A stretch of DNA of 34,322 bases from Gracilaria vermiculophylla (GCA_019155205.2 JAHNZQ020003150.1:2843346-2877667); one strand, 5' to 3'; positions 21,661 through 32,131 are shown, counted from the first letter of the stretch. Notes: generated by a model from the sequence alone, not told the origin. Made by a program: numbers and translations.

Positions 21661-22725
21661 AGGATACTGTAGAGCAGGCGGGCAAAAGCATGCACCACGT
21701 GGTTCAGTTAATAAAATACGAGCTTTCCTTAGGATTACTATACCACAAGGCTACCCCACCGTTATTCCCTTAGGAGCAACTGTACTACAACACCCCAGAC
21801 GTTTTCAACAGGGTTTATTCCCGACGATCGCGCTGGCCACTGTATGACATTCATGCAAATCTCAGAGAACCAATCTTACATGTAGGTAGAATTGTGTACC
21901 GCAGCGTTATCAGGCTGAAAAACAAAATAATTTCCATGCAAGCTATATGCAATTTGTATTAAATATATGTATAGAACATTCTGATAAGTTTTCGAACTCA
22001 TACTACCCTCAATAAAAGCAATATCAGTTTTAACTTTCTTAGAGATTCTAGCCCACACCAAAACAGAAGCTCCACCTGAATGCCTGGGTGTGAAATTCTT
22101 CTTTTCTATTCTCAGATCATGCAAATAGTTCTTAAAGCAGTCTGGTCCGTGTAAATTAAACCTTTTCTCATCTGAGAGTATAACGTCTTTCCATTTCTTT
22201 TTCCAGCAAGCCATCTGAGCACCCCATGCAACCCAATTTGCTTTATGGTGGTCCTGCAAAAAGAATATTTTCTTCATTTAGACGAATCAATATAAATTTG
22301 TTTGCTTGATTGCTCGCCATACTGGTCATTATGAGAGTTAATGAGGCACTTTTTTTGCAATTTTTGTGCATGACGCACTTCCACCCGATAGTTTGCGCTT
22401 TATACGTCTCTCATCAGCTGGTTTTAGAAGTTTGGGGCGTCCATTGGAATGGTTATATCCATGTTTTGTCAGATTTGATAGAAGAAAAGGTACGACATGA
22501 TGCAAACGGCCAAGTTTTCTAGTGTCTATCTGACCAACGACCTTACATGAAGTCAATTTTAATTACTTTGTAGTTCGGTGAAAACATTAAAACTTTCTCG
22601 CCTTTTTTTTGTTCTGATAACCCGATCATTTTGTCGATGCCGGCAGCGCTGAACTGTGTCCAGAACAACAAAGTGTGAATTGTGACTATTACATCAATCA
22701 GAGCCTTCAACAACATTCGTAAACT

Positions 22726-24846
22726 ATGGCATCGTGCACGGATCCTCGCAGAACTGCTGGAACAACTGTCCATAGCCGCGCTCGCCTGGTTACCAGTGAC
22801 ACGGAATGTAAACGCTATTACAGATCTTTGTGGAAACCCACAACGGGCAGAGGAATAGTTTAAAATGTTGATTTTCGCACGATCAACAATCGAAATCTCA
22901 CATTCTTGACGGTAAACTTTAGTTTACTGAATCGTGAGAAAGACGATACTCTGCCTTTATCCAGTGTCAAACTCGGTACCGGTGTTTTCGAGACCCCAAA
23001 CGCTGCAAAAGAACAAAATCAGTCGATTGACGCGAATAACATCGAAACTGCTGAAGAAGGAGCGATTGTTACCCCACCGAATATGCAAATCTTGCAAGAG
23101 CAGCCAGATGATCAAAATCTGCATACAATTTGCCAATCAACTATTGTTCATGGTCGGAAATGGGAAACGTGTACGACGTTGAGTCCTCTGAATCGTTGTA
23201 TGCAAATGCAGCAGTGGACAGTTATTGGTCCAGTCGGAGAGTTTATCTCACCACGTCACGTTCCTTCAGGAATGACTGCATTGGATTTCTTTTTCTGGAT
23301 GTTTCCCATGCCTCATTTGCTATTCATCGTGAGCAGAACAAATTTCCGAATAGAAAACAAAGGCGCTCGGAGGACAACAGGAGGGGAAATGCTCAAAATT
23401 TTCGCAGTTCTTATTTTAATGACTCGCATTGAGTTTTCAAACAGACGCGATCTTCTGAGCAGTGAGCCTTTTTCTAAGTTCATTCCACAACCTAAAATTG
23501 GGCATGGTATGTCACGAAACCGATTTGAATCGCTTAGAAGTTGCATATGTTTTAGTGGAAATCGTATGACTGACGAGCAAGGAAACGTGAGGTGGTCATT
23601 TATTGCCGATTGTGTGAAAGCGGTCAATAATCATCACCATTATTTTGTCACGCCATTACATGCTTCATGTGTCTACGAAGAAATGTCACGGTGGTACGGA
23701 TTAGGAGGTCATTGGATTGATGTGGGGCTTCCACATCATACCGCGTTGGATAGAAAGCCCGAAACTGGCCTTGAAATGAAAGCTGTTTGCCGTGGACGAA
23801 GTGAAATATTGCTGAATATTGAACTCAATATGGGTGCTAGTAATCTGGAATAGGACTTTGATTCCGATAATGCTCATGCAACGGCTATTCTACTCCGTTT
23901 AGTACAACCGTGGTCTGGATCAGATCGTTTGGTATGCGCTGATTCTTTTTTTGCATCCGTCAACACCGCTAAAGCACTCATGGAAAAAGCGTTGAGATTT
24001 ACTGGAGTTATCAAAAATGCATCTCGAGAGTTTCCCATGAAGCACTTATCTGAAATCACTTTAAGGAACAGAGACGAATTTATATCTATGATCTCAGAAG
24101 GAAGCGTCACTAATAGTGACATGATGGCCGTAATGAGGATGAATCAAGATAGAAAATACTTCATTTCAACCTCGGGCACAGTTAATCCTGGTACTTCTAT
24201 TATTGGGGAAAGATGGAAGCGGGAGAGAACTATTTCTAAGAAAATAGAATTTGAGGTTGCAATTCCTAAAAATTGTGAGGAATATTACAAAACTTGCTCA
24301 ATGACCAATCTCCATAACAGATGCCCACAGGATGATTTACATCTGGAAAAGAAAATAGAAGTGAAAGAATGGTCATTTCGAGTCAATTGCTCTCTTTTAG
24401 CAATTTGCATTGTGGATGCATGGAAACTATATCAGGCAGCAAATGGAAGCAGGAGCATTAAAAGTGGACATCATTTTTATTGTGAGCTGGCGGATGAATT
24501 AATAGACAATACTTGGGACACAATTGGTTTAATGAAAAGAAATGAACCAGAAAATGAAAAAAACATTGAACAGCCAATGTTTGTTGGCACGGGCTTGCAT
24601 TTAATGCAAAACAACAGGAGAACAAAAAAAAATGAAATGATTACAAAAGCCTTATATCAAGGACGATGCAATTATTGCAGAGGTAATACGAAATCGAAGT
24701 TTTTATGTTCAGGATGCTATTCAAGGAAAGAAAAAGAAGTTTGTTTATGCCACACTGGTACAAATAGAGATTGTTTGATGAAACAAATTGAGGAGTGTCA
24801 CGGTATAGAGAGACATAGTCTCAAAAATAAATGTCAACAACGTTGA
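22726..24846 (+). pseudogene. piggyBac-like transposase (DDE_Tnp_1_7 type) with two stops
   Basis: ATG 22726 (A at -3, G at +4) opens a 707-codon frame interrupted in frame by TAA at 22861-22863 and TAG at 23851-23853. Recognisable landmarks, in order: LDFFFWMFPMPHLLFIV; RWYGLGGHWIDVGLPHH followed by DRKPETG; ADSFFASVNTAKAL with RFTGVIKNASREFPM; and a C-terminal cysteine-rich zinc-binding tail (CNYC, LCSGC, CLCH, DCLM). The second catalytic Asp (in ADSFF, codon 23941) is present. The first, expected in a DE-x-M motif, is Tyr (VYEEMSRW, codon 23674). Family members cut and paste DNA, usually at TTAA. Two stops plus the lost Asp make this copy inactive, yet the frame is otherwise well kept, so decay is recent or only partial. 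Confidence 0.88.
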
Positions 24847-25302
24847 CAACATTCGTTTTTCTAAGTAAAATTCAATATTTTAATACAATTATTGAGCAAA
24901 AGTTCTTCTACCTCAAGCCCCCTCCTAATTCAATCCGCGTTATTTTGAATTGCTAGATTATTTAACTTCTATACGAAACTGTCTCTTCAACAGATGTCAC
25001 CTTATTCTGTCTGCTGTTGAAGCGGGTGTTGAAAAGGTTCTGAGAGTTTAAATATTTTTAGAATAAGTCAAGCTCCCGAAGGAGGTTTTGAGTTTTTAGA
25101 AACTCAGCGAGGTCCGCACTCAAGATTAGTTGCTCGCATGTTGTTTGATGACCACTGAGCTGCTGTGATAGATCAGGGCGTGGTCTACAACTATTTATTG
25201 TTCACAGGCAATCCTAGATAACAGGTTTTTAAAAAAAAACTTTCCAAAACATTGGCCTACGGGTCAAATCCCAATTTTTTATTTTTAATTCGTCGTGATA
25301 GT

Positions 25303-25328
25303 GCGCTGACCTCATATGAGGTCAGCGC
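25303..25328. repeat. Perfect 26-bp palindrome
   Basis: GCGCTGACCTCAT followed by its exact complement ATGAGGTCAGCGC, ending 16 bases inside the right end of the piggyBac-like element. No equivalent is seen at the left end. It may be a transposase or host-protein binding site or a hairpin. Confidence 0.85.
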
Positions 25329-25576
25329 CCCGGTCTGATTGACATTTCCAATTCTGAACACGTTATGTCTTTGTGCTTTATACTTAAGGATTTGATGTTG
25401 TTCTGAAAGCAAAAGAGGTCTTTTTCTTGCCATAACCGCGGGATTTTACGGAATGCCGTTTACTTTTTAAAAGCGTTTTTGATGGTATTAATGAAGGGGG
25501 GTGTCTACAGTAGGCAACTATCCATATTTTGGGGCGCTTTTGCAGTGTCCCAAGTATACTTTAGAAACGCACTGTA

Positions 25577-27341
25577 CTTGCAATCACGCGCCTGGAAGCA
25601 GTTGTGGTAACGGCTTTTGAAAGGAATGGAAGAAGAAATCATTTGTTTTGTTTTGGATGCGGAAGATTCAATAAAACAATTGGCAACGCTTTGGCGAAGA
25701 GGGGCTTTCAAAAATATTGTCGAACATTTACGGGCAGTTCATCCAGAAAAAAACCGCAAAGAGCCGTGCTGTCAATTTTCGATGAGGACCGAGAAAAAAA
25801 AATATATTTCTAGAGATTATGGTATCAAAGAAGGTTCTTTCTACGAGGCTCACACACCGCTTTGGACTGTGATCAGGTCGATGTGCGGATGGTGCGAAAA
25901 TTATAATGACGCAGGGTTTTTGGTGTGTGAGTCAGTGACAAGAGCACACAACGTCTGTTTCAAAAGTATAGAACACCTGGCATTCTGATGCCAATCATCG
26001 TTTTTAATACTGTAGTGCTACCAAAATCAGTTTTCAAAAAACCTAAAGATAATAAACCGTTTCAAATATATAGGATATTTCAATTTCAACCTTCATATTG
26101 CCTTTTTCAGTAGTTGATTTTCGCTTTTTTGTACTAAATAATACTAATACAACGCTTTTGTCTTGCGTTTCTCTAACGTCCCATTCTTAAAATATTCATA
26201 GTTTTCGTGCTATTTCCAATAGTTTTCTTTTAATCCAAACCTGTTCAGAATGGCCTGTAATGGCCATAAAGCATTCTAACGAGTACAGATTATTTGTGTT
26301 CAAAAGGGTATAAGTGAACCTTACGCGAAAGTAACTGCGTGACATTAGTTTGTAGCAAACAAAGAACGTTTTTCATTGGTATGGACTGCTAAACGGCGGC
26401 ACTATCTTGGTGTAAAACCAGTGTACATTTCTGATCAGATACATAAAGTTTTATAAAAAGTTGTGTTAAAGAATTTGAAAGCCTTTTTGAGTCTGTGATG
26501 CTTACTGAAAAGCCTTTACATGTAGGTATTGTCATCGAAAATGCAGTATATAGCATAATATAAGCTCTAATAGAACTTTTCTATGTTCAAATTATATTTG
26601 ATTTCTTTTGCTTATGATAGTAACACGTAAAACACTGTTGTTCATCTTAATCAAAATTTTATTCATTTTTAAAAACATTCTTCTTGCAGCTGACTTTTTT
26701 TCAATGCTCATTGCATACTGTGGCACCGTTATTAGTTTACTTGCGGCTTCGAAAAGGAAACTTTTGTCAGTTCTATAAACCGGAAGAATTTTGAAGCGTT
26801 CATTACTACCATTTTATTCATTTTTTGTAAACAATTCGTTCTTGTCATGGGTATTTTAGTGCAAAATACATTGCCTGGATACTATTCTTGCAAAAAGTTA
26901 TGCTCATTGTTTTAGCTGAGCAATGATAAGCTATCAATAAAACTTTATGTTTTATATTACGGTAAATATTGAAGAAAAAGGTATGAAAATGAAAACAACG
27001 GCCTAGATCTAAGGTACTGTTTGAAGTTTTTAATTTATAAGACCTTTTGTCTTTTTGAGGAAAGAAAACAACGTAATGTGTAAATAATTATGCGCGAGTT
27101 GGAAGTGTGCTATACTTTTGAAACGCGTTTTTGAGGGTTTTAACGAAGGAAGCGTGGCTACAGTAGGCAAAATTCCATATTTTGGCGCCCATTTGCACTG
27201 TCCTGTACTTTTGAGACGCACTGTATTCTGCATGATCCTTTTCGCGCAGCCAAGGGAGAACAATATCAGCACAGGGATGAAAATCGTTTGCACGCAATGA
27301 AAGAACAAACGACAAACAGGTGCAAAATGGCGCGAAAAGAG
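25577..27341. repeat. Segment H, copy 2 (split by element E)
   Basis: Matches 20340-20822 up to GAGCACA (25942-25948) and resumes with TATTCTG at 27224. One frame encodes CFGCG (25649-25663) and a second, shifted frame encodes EHLRAVHPEKN (from 25722). Together they mimic the C-x2-C ... H-x4-H layout of a BED-type zinc finger broken by a frameshift. This could be the relic of a transposon- or host-derived DNA-binding gene, but the evidence is limited to that spacing. Confidence 0.55.
25951..27223. mobile_element. Non-autonomous element E, copy 2 (uninterrupted)
   Basis: A 1273-bp insert in segment H. The sister copy shows GAGCACA-TA-TTCTG, and here the left TA has become CA (25949-25950) while the right TA (27224-27225) is intact. 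Its ends are ACGTCTGTTTCAAAAGTATA and the complement of CAGTGCGTCTCAAAAGTACA. It has no coding capacity. It provides the intact reference for the copy at 15211-18065. Confidence 0.82.
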
Positions 27342-27343
27342 TA

Positions 27344-28630
27344 CAATGCATTTCAAAAACATATTGCACCTCAAAAATGCGCCAAAACTGTAATGTAGGC
27401 TAGATGTTGACCAAAAGTTTTGTAGATTCGTTTTCAAAAAGATATGTACACCGTTTTCTTTCTAGTGAAAACGGCTCGAGGTCCGCCACTTTCAAAGCAA
27501 TAATAGCTCTAAATTGTAAAGTAGAACGCCCAAAAACATACTAATAGGGCAACCGCTTAAACTTTGAAGCGCTCTAGGGTCACAATAGCAATCTTTGTAA
27601 ACCATGCGATTCTCTATGGCTGAAAACAATCTCTGAGACGCCTTAAAAAGCTCAGCCCAGCACGTGAAAAGGAAATTAAAAAGGAATTGTGTAAATAAAA
27701 AGTATCGGGCAAACAAATTGAAATAAATCGGAATTTCTATGCTTCTAAATCAACATTAAAGAGGTATATATTTAGCACATATTTATTAAAGTATAAAAAA
27801 ATGAAAATAACTTTTTTCACCCTAGACCATCACAAGCAGAAGAGAGTTGACTGGGGTGCTGGAAATCCGCACTGGAAAAAAGAATGGGAAAATGATATTT
27901 TTACAGCTGAAAAAAAGTTCAATTTGGACGGAGCAAATTGCTATAAATTTTATTGACACGATCTTTGTAAGGAAAGTCATGCGTTTTATTCCAGGCATTG
28001 AGGTAGAGACTATGTAGTGATCTGGGTGGGCATTTTTAAAGAAACGTCTTAGGTATATTGCATGTATTGAATATACAAATGAATGCACAATAATATCAGG
28101 AAGTTTTGTACAATTATTTTGGTACCGTTTGGTTTATGGTTTCGTGAAGAAAATTAAATTTTTCATCGGGATAATGCGCCGGTACACATTTTTTGTCTAA
28201 TCAAAAACTGGATACAGGAGTCTAAAGAATCTATTTTAGAGTCATCGGCGCGCTTACCAGATTATAACTCAATATTTGACGTTTGGGGACTGCTGGCGAT
28301 GATGGTCTTTGCGCACGGAAGGCAATTTCAGACAGTTTTATGAACTCAAAAACTGTATTAAAAACTGCTGAAAATGTATAACAGTTTCAAGTGTAGAAAA
28401 GTACATCCGTTTGATGGCATAGCGTTGCATTAGCATTATAATGCAAAAAGGATGCAAAATATACTACTGAGCGTCGCGCAGTAAATATTTGATAATGACG
28501 ATCATATGTTTTTGAAACGGGTTTTTGATTATATAATATTTTTCTGAAACTGGTTTTTGTAGGCGTACAGTATACATTTTGTAGTATTTAGGACATTTAA
28601 TAGCTTGTCGTATATTTTTAAAACAGTTGG
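27344..28630 (+). mobile_element. Tc1/mariner family A, copy 2, near full length, dead
   Basis: A 1287-bp element after TA (27342-27343), probably ending before TA at 28631-28632. The two ends are similar when inverted (CAATGCATTTCAAAAACATA against CCAACTGTTTTAAAAATATA). The transposase start codon has become ACG (near 27470). Recognisable motifs include DWGAGNPHWKKEWENDIF, AEKKFNLDGANCY, FHRDNAPVH and PDYNSIFDVWGLL, separated by several stops and shifts. The layout is that of a DDE transposase of about 340 residues that cuts at TA. It is the longest copy of this family here. Confidence 0.82.
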
Positions 28631-28824
28631 TACGTTATACACAAAAACGCAAGAGGCGGTGTACGGTACACATATCGTCAAACTGGCTGCGACGAAGAAA
28701 GTACTGTATGAACGCGCGCAGATTGTATGGAGTTGTGCAGTAAGTTAATCTTTCTGTGCATGTTACTGTGTCGCACAAGAGCTCCGGACAATGATGGCTA
28801 AACGTCGATGGCGTGAACAGATTA

Positions 28825-29476
28825 CAGGGGGGGGGCCTCGAAATAGTGCCACTTAGAGCAGTGCCGTCCGCTAAATAGTGCCACGCTTGCTAACGTGGCA
28901 CACCTTGGCGGGAGATGTAGGAGCACTGCTCAAAAACAGGGCAAATACGACCGCGAAAAGATCTGAAGATCTCCAAGCGGCGCCATCCACTCTCCCCGAC
29001 AAAAGGCAGCAGCCGCAATGATATTGTCATCATCTCAGCCCATCAAAAAAAGAACCAGACTCACCATCGGTCAGCAAATCCAAATTGCTCGAATGCTTTC
29101 AACAGGATGTAAAGCATCAACCGTTATGCGTCAGTTCTCCATATCCCGACGCACTGTTACCAACATTAAACGCGCCACAGATCATCTTGTCCAGCATGAA
29201 CAAAACAATCCATGATCTCTGCATTCCAAAACTATACGCTCACCACCATTTGAGGCAATAGAGAAGAATGTTCTCAAGTTTTTGCAGGTTGCCAGATCTG
29301 CAAAATTACCAGTCACCAAAAGTGTTATCCAGCAGAAAGCACTTATGGCTCGCGATCGGCTACTTTTAACATCTGACTCTGAGCAACTCAAAAGTAAGTT
29401 GGAACAATTTCGGGCTTCCAATGGATGGGTATCAAAGTTTGTCAAGCGGTATGCGCTTCGATCCGTTTCATTGTGA
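28825..29476 (+). mobile_element. pogo/Tigger-like element, left end and DNA-binding domain only
   Basis: A probable left end, CAGGGGGGGGGCCTCG, follows TA at 28823-28824 and leads into AATAGTGCCACTTAGAG and a second AATAGTGCCACG. From ATG 29018 the frame reads RTRLTIGQQIQIARMLSTGC and RQFSISRRTVTNIKR (a CENP-B/psq-type helix-turn-helix). After a TGA (29213-29215) the same frame continues with LKFLQVARSAKLPVTKSVIQ and FRASNGWVSKFVKRYALRSV, the second HTH of CENP-B/Tigger proteins, ending in TGA at 29474-29476. The catalytic DDE domain and the right end are missing, so this is a truncated, non-functional copy. Confidence 0.8.
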
Positions 29477-30227
29477 AGTGCAACGCCCTTCTGGGGGATT
29501 TCTCACGACTTAGTCGGTACTTGCACTCCGAAGAGGTATGGTTATTTTATGATGATTAGCGCAGCGGTTGGCCGCTGAGGGGCACGCCGGACGGCCCAGT
29601 AGCACACGTGGGTACAGTAAGAATGCATGGCATTGCTGGACAAATTAGGTATTTTACTCAGATAATTTTGGGCGGCGCGCCCCACTGTCGGGGTGGCGCG
29701 CCGACTACAGTATATGTACCCCGCTACGGCGGCTACCCAGTAAACCCTATGACGGCCCCAAGAGGGTTGTGGCTCTGAACTTTTCCGCCTCCGGCGTTGC
29801 TTACCGCTGCTGCGTGATAGCACCCGTTTGCGCGGCAGTTCATCCTCTTTCGAGACTTAGAGAGTGTCACCACAACTTGCGTCTATCCCTTACCGACATT
29901 GTCGTGTACATGCCCCAGTATTGGGTCCTGTTTTTGTTGCTCTTTTCGTCCCGTGCCCACACACCGGTGGATACGCTGTCGCTCCGGGTACCTACCATAC
30001 CCCTTCTCTGACACTCGCTTGCGAGACTCTGTGCCGATTACTCGTGATTCCGGCCACTTCGTATTGGATGAATCTTAGACTCAACACTCTAGGTAGCCGC
30101 CTGAAGGGCTTCCCTCGGTCTTACCAACCGGCTTCGCCGTGGCACGCCCAGAGTGGCTGTGTTTGCTTTGCTACCCAAGAAGGGGAAGATTCCGAACGTT
30201 TTCGCGGTGTTTTCAAGCCTCTGGCGT
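29477..30227. other. GC-rich block of unknown origin
   Basis: About 750 bp with much higher GC than its neighbours, between the pogo-like fragment and a Tc1 fragment. Several frames are open (29864-30256 plus is the longest at 130 codons), but none has a clear domain. In one frame LLPKKGKIPN recalls the start of LINE reverse-transcriptase motifs, too short to rely on. It may be a captured gene fragment or retroelement piece. Confidence 0.35.
29673..29703. repeat. GC hairpin with two GGCGCGCC boxes
   Basis: GGCGCGCC occurs at 29674-29681 and again at 29695-29702, with CC/GGG arms inside, giving a strong potential stem-loop (loop about ACTGTC). Each box is itself a palindrome. Confidence 0.7.
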
Positions 30228-31269
30228 TGCACTACAATCCGACTTTCTATGGCTGAAAAAGAACTCTGAGACGCCTTTAAAAGCTCAGCCCAGCACGTAA
30301 GAAAGAAATTAAAAGGGAATTGTGTAAAGGAAAAGTATTGGGCAAACAAATTGAAATAAATCGGAATCTCTATGCCTCTAAATCAACTATACAGGGGTAT
30401 ATATATAGCACATATTTATTCAAGTATGAAAAAATAAAAAAACATTTTTTTCTCCAAGATCATCACATGGAAAAGAGAATTTACTGTGTACTGGAGAAGC
30501 CGATTAGAAAAAAAAATGGGAAATTGATATTTTTACAGACGAAAAAAAATTTCAGTTTGGATCAACCACATTGCAAAAACGTTTATTGGCCCAATCTTTG
30601 TAACGTAAGTCATGCGTTTTATACCAGACATTCAGGTGAAGGCTATGTAGGGGTCTGGGCGGGCATTTTTAAAGAAAAGTCTGACGGAAATTGCATGTTT
30701 TGAATATAAATATGAATGCAAAATAATATCAGGAAGCATTATACAACTATTTGCTACCGTTTGGTTTATGGTTTAGTGAAAAAAACTATATTTTTCATCG
30801 GGATGATGCGCCGGTACACATTTCATCTCTAATCAAAAACTGGCTTCAGGAGTCTGAAGCATCTATTTTAGAGTAGTCGACGCGCATACCAGAATAAAGC
30901 CCAATAAAAAACGTTTGGGGACTGCAGGCGAGGATGGTTTATGCGAATGGAAGGCCATTTCAGACCGTTTTTGAACTCACATGTCAAAAACTGTATTAAA
31001 AATTGCAGGAAATGTATAACAGTTTCAAGGGTAGAAAAGTACATCCATTTGATGGCAAAGCGTTGCATTAGCATTACACAGCAAAAAGGATGCAAAATAC
31101 ACTATTGAGCGTCGCGCAGTGAAGATTTGTTATTGATGATCATATGTTTGTGAAACGGATTTTTGACTTGTCTTTTTTCTGAAACCTATTTTTGTAGGCA
31201 TACAGTATACATTTTTTAGTTTTTTTTTTTGAGAAATCACACCATGTGGTATGTTTTTGAAAGAGTGTG
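30228..31269 (+). mobile_element. Tc1 family A, copy 3, 5'-truncated
   Basis: Similarity to 27344-28630 begins at CAATCCGACTTTCTATGGC and runs through the catalytic part: TDEKKFSLDQPHC-like text near 30540, FHRDDAPVH near 30800 and SPIKNVWGL near 30900, with stops between. It reaches the 3' terminal repeat, which ends at 31269 before TA. The DNA-binding domain is missing. Confidence 0.75.
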
Positions 31270-31296
31270 TACAGTGCGTATCAAAAACATAATACC
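31248..31296. repeat. TIR-TA-TIR junction between two Tc1 copies
   Basis: GGTATGTTTTTGAAAGAGTG ends one element and CAGTGCGTATCAAAAACATA begins the next, sharing the single TA at 31270-31271. The arms form an imperfect inverted repeat centred on that TA. Confidence 0.75.
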
Positions 31297-31995
31297 CCTC
31301 AAAAGTGTGCTAAAACTGTACTGTAGGCTAGATTATGCACATAGTCTACGTGAAATCGTTTCAAAAAGATATGTACACCTTCTTCTTTCTTGTAAAAACG
31401 GCTCGAAATCCGCCACTTTCCAAGCAAAAACAGCTTATAATCGTTGAGTAAAACGCCGAGAAACATTCTAACAGTGCTATAGCTAAAAAACTGACTCGTT
31501 CTAGGGTCAAAATAGCTTCTTTTCTCCAAAATCCGACTTTTAATGGATTAAAACGAACTCCTGGACGCCCTAAGAAGCTCAGCCCAGCAGAGAAAAGAGA
31601 CTTTAGAAGATAATTATGTAAGAGAAAGGTATCGGGCAAAAACATTGGAATAAATCTCTATCTCAACGTTTCTAAATCTAGTGTATGGAAGCAGATAATT
31701 AGAACAAATTTATTTAAATATAAAAAATGACAATAACTTTTTTCCCCCAAGACCATCACGAGCAGAAGAGAGTTGATTGGTGTGCTGGAAAACCGCACTG
31801 GAAAAAAGAATAGGAAAACGATATTTTTACAGATGAAAAAAGGGTTAATTTGGACGGAGCAGATTGCTACAAATGTTATTGACACGATCTCTGTAGCGAA
31901 ATTCATGCAATTTATTCCAGGCATTGAAATAGAGGCTCTGTAATGGTCCAAGCGGGCATTTCTAAAAATGTTCTCACGAAAATTGCATTTATTAG
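31272..31995 (+). mobile_element. Tc1 family A, copy 4, 3'-truncated
   Basis: Starts at the terminal repeat after TA 31270-31271. The transposase start is again ACG before GCTCG (near 31399). AIAKKLTRSRVKIASFLQNP (HTH) and RTPGRPKKLSPAEKRDF are clear, with stops, followed by DWCAGKPHWKKE and TDEKRVNLDGADCY. The copy stops near 31995, just before the left edge of the motif array and Myb-like ORF, which probably replaced or interrupted its 3' part. Confidence 0.78.
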
Positions 31996-32003
31996 AAGAA
32001 TTA

Positions 32004-32131
32004 CGCCCTACGAATTTCGTAGCGTTTTTCGTGGTAATATCTGCCACGCAGTACACGCTACGAAAAACAGGCTGAGATACGAAATTCGTCGTCGTAGATA
32101 TCAGAAAGATACGAAACCGTTTTCCGTAGCG
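32004..32131 (+). promoter_or_regulatory. Array of TACGAA-type motifs upstream of the Myb/SANT-like ORF
   Basis: In about 125 bp, eight or nine copies of TACGAA or its complement TTCGTA (some with one change) occur in both orientations, for example CTACGAATTTCGTAGCG at 32008, CGCTACGAAAAAC near 32057, ATACGAAATTCGTCG near 32078 and ATACGAAACC near 32109. Such subterminal arrays are typical of binding sites in transposon ends. Position just before a DNA-binding protein gene suggests self-binding or promoter use (inference). Confidence 0.6.

Larger units (their letters stand above)
22523..25344 (+). mobile_element. piggyBac-like transposon (about 2.8 kb) inserted in Tc1
   Basis: The boundaries come from comparing the interrupted Tc1 copy with its uninterrupted sister (about 20085-20120). 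The ends are imperfect inverted repeats: TGTCTATCTGACC at the left and the complement of TGTCAATCAGACC at the right. Unlike classical piggyBac elements there is no TTAA duplication at the edges; TTTC occurs near both ends but not symmetrically. The element encodes one transposase on the plus strand and has a 26-bp perfect palindrome just inside its right end. Confidence 0.75.
21665..25574 (-). mobile_element. Tc1/mariner family B, copy 2, split by a piggyBac-like element
   Basis: The 5' end on the minus strand is at 25574 (CAGTGCGTTTCTAAAGTATA), preceded by TA at 25575-25576. The transposase start at 25433 reads MARKRPLLLSEQHQILKYKA and is cut within the first helix-turn-helix. After the 2.8-kb insert the frame resumes as RKLGRLHHVVPFL and GRPKLLKPADERRIKRKLS. 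A 133-residue open stretch (21876-22277) then contains VILSDEKRFNLHGPDC and FQPDNAAVHNS. These two motifs carry the first two catalytic Asp. It is better preserved than copy 1 in the catalytic part but is inactive through the insertion and frameshifts. Confidence 0.85.
21240..27762. repeat. Tandem duplication, unit 2 (enlarged by two insertions)
   Basis: Same order as 18831-21239. It contains a piggyBac-like element (22523-25344) in its Tc1 family B copy and element E (25951-27223) in its H segment. Neither is present in unit 1, so both arrived after the duplication. Confidence 0.8.

Noticed and set aside
30170..30215. LLPKKGKIPN as a LINE reverse-transcriptase start
   Set aside because: One ten-residue resemblance in one of several open frames, with no following RT motifs.
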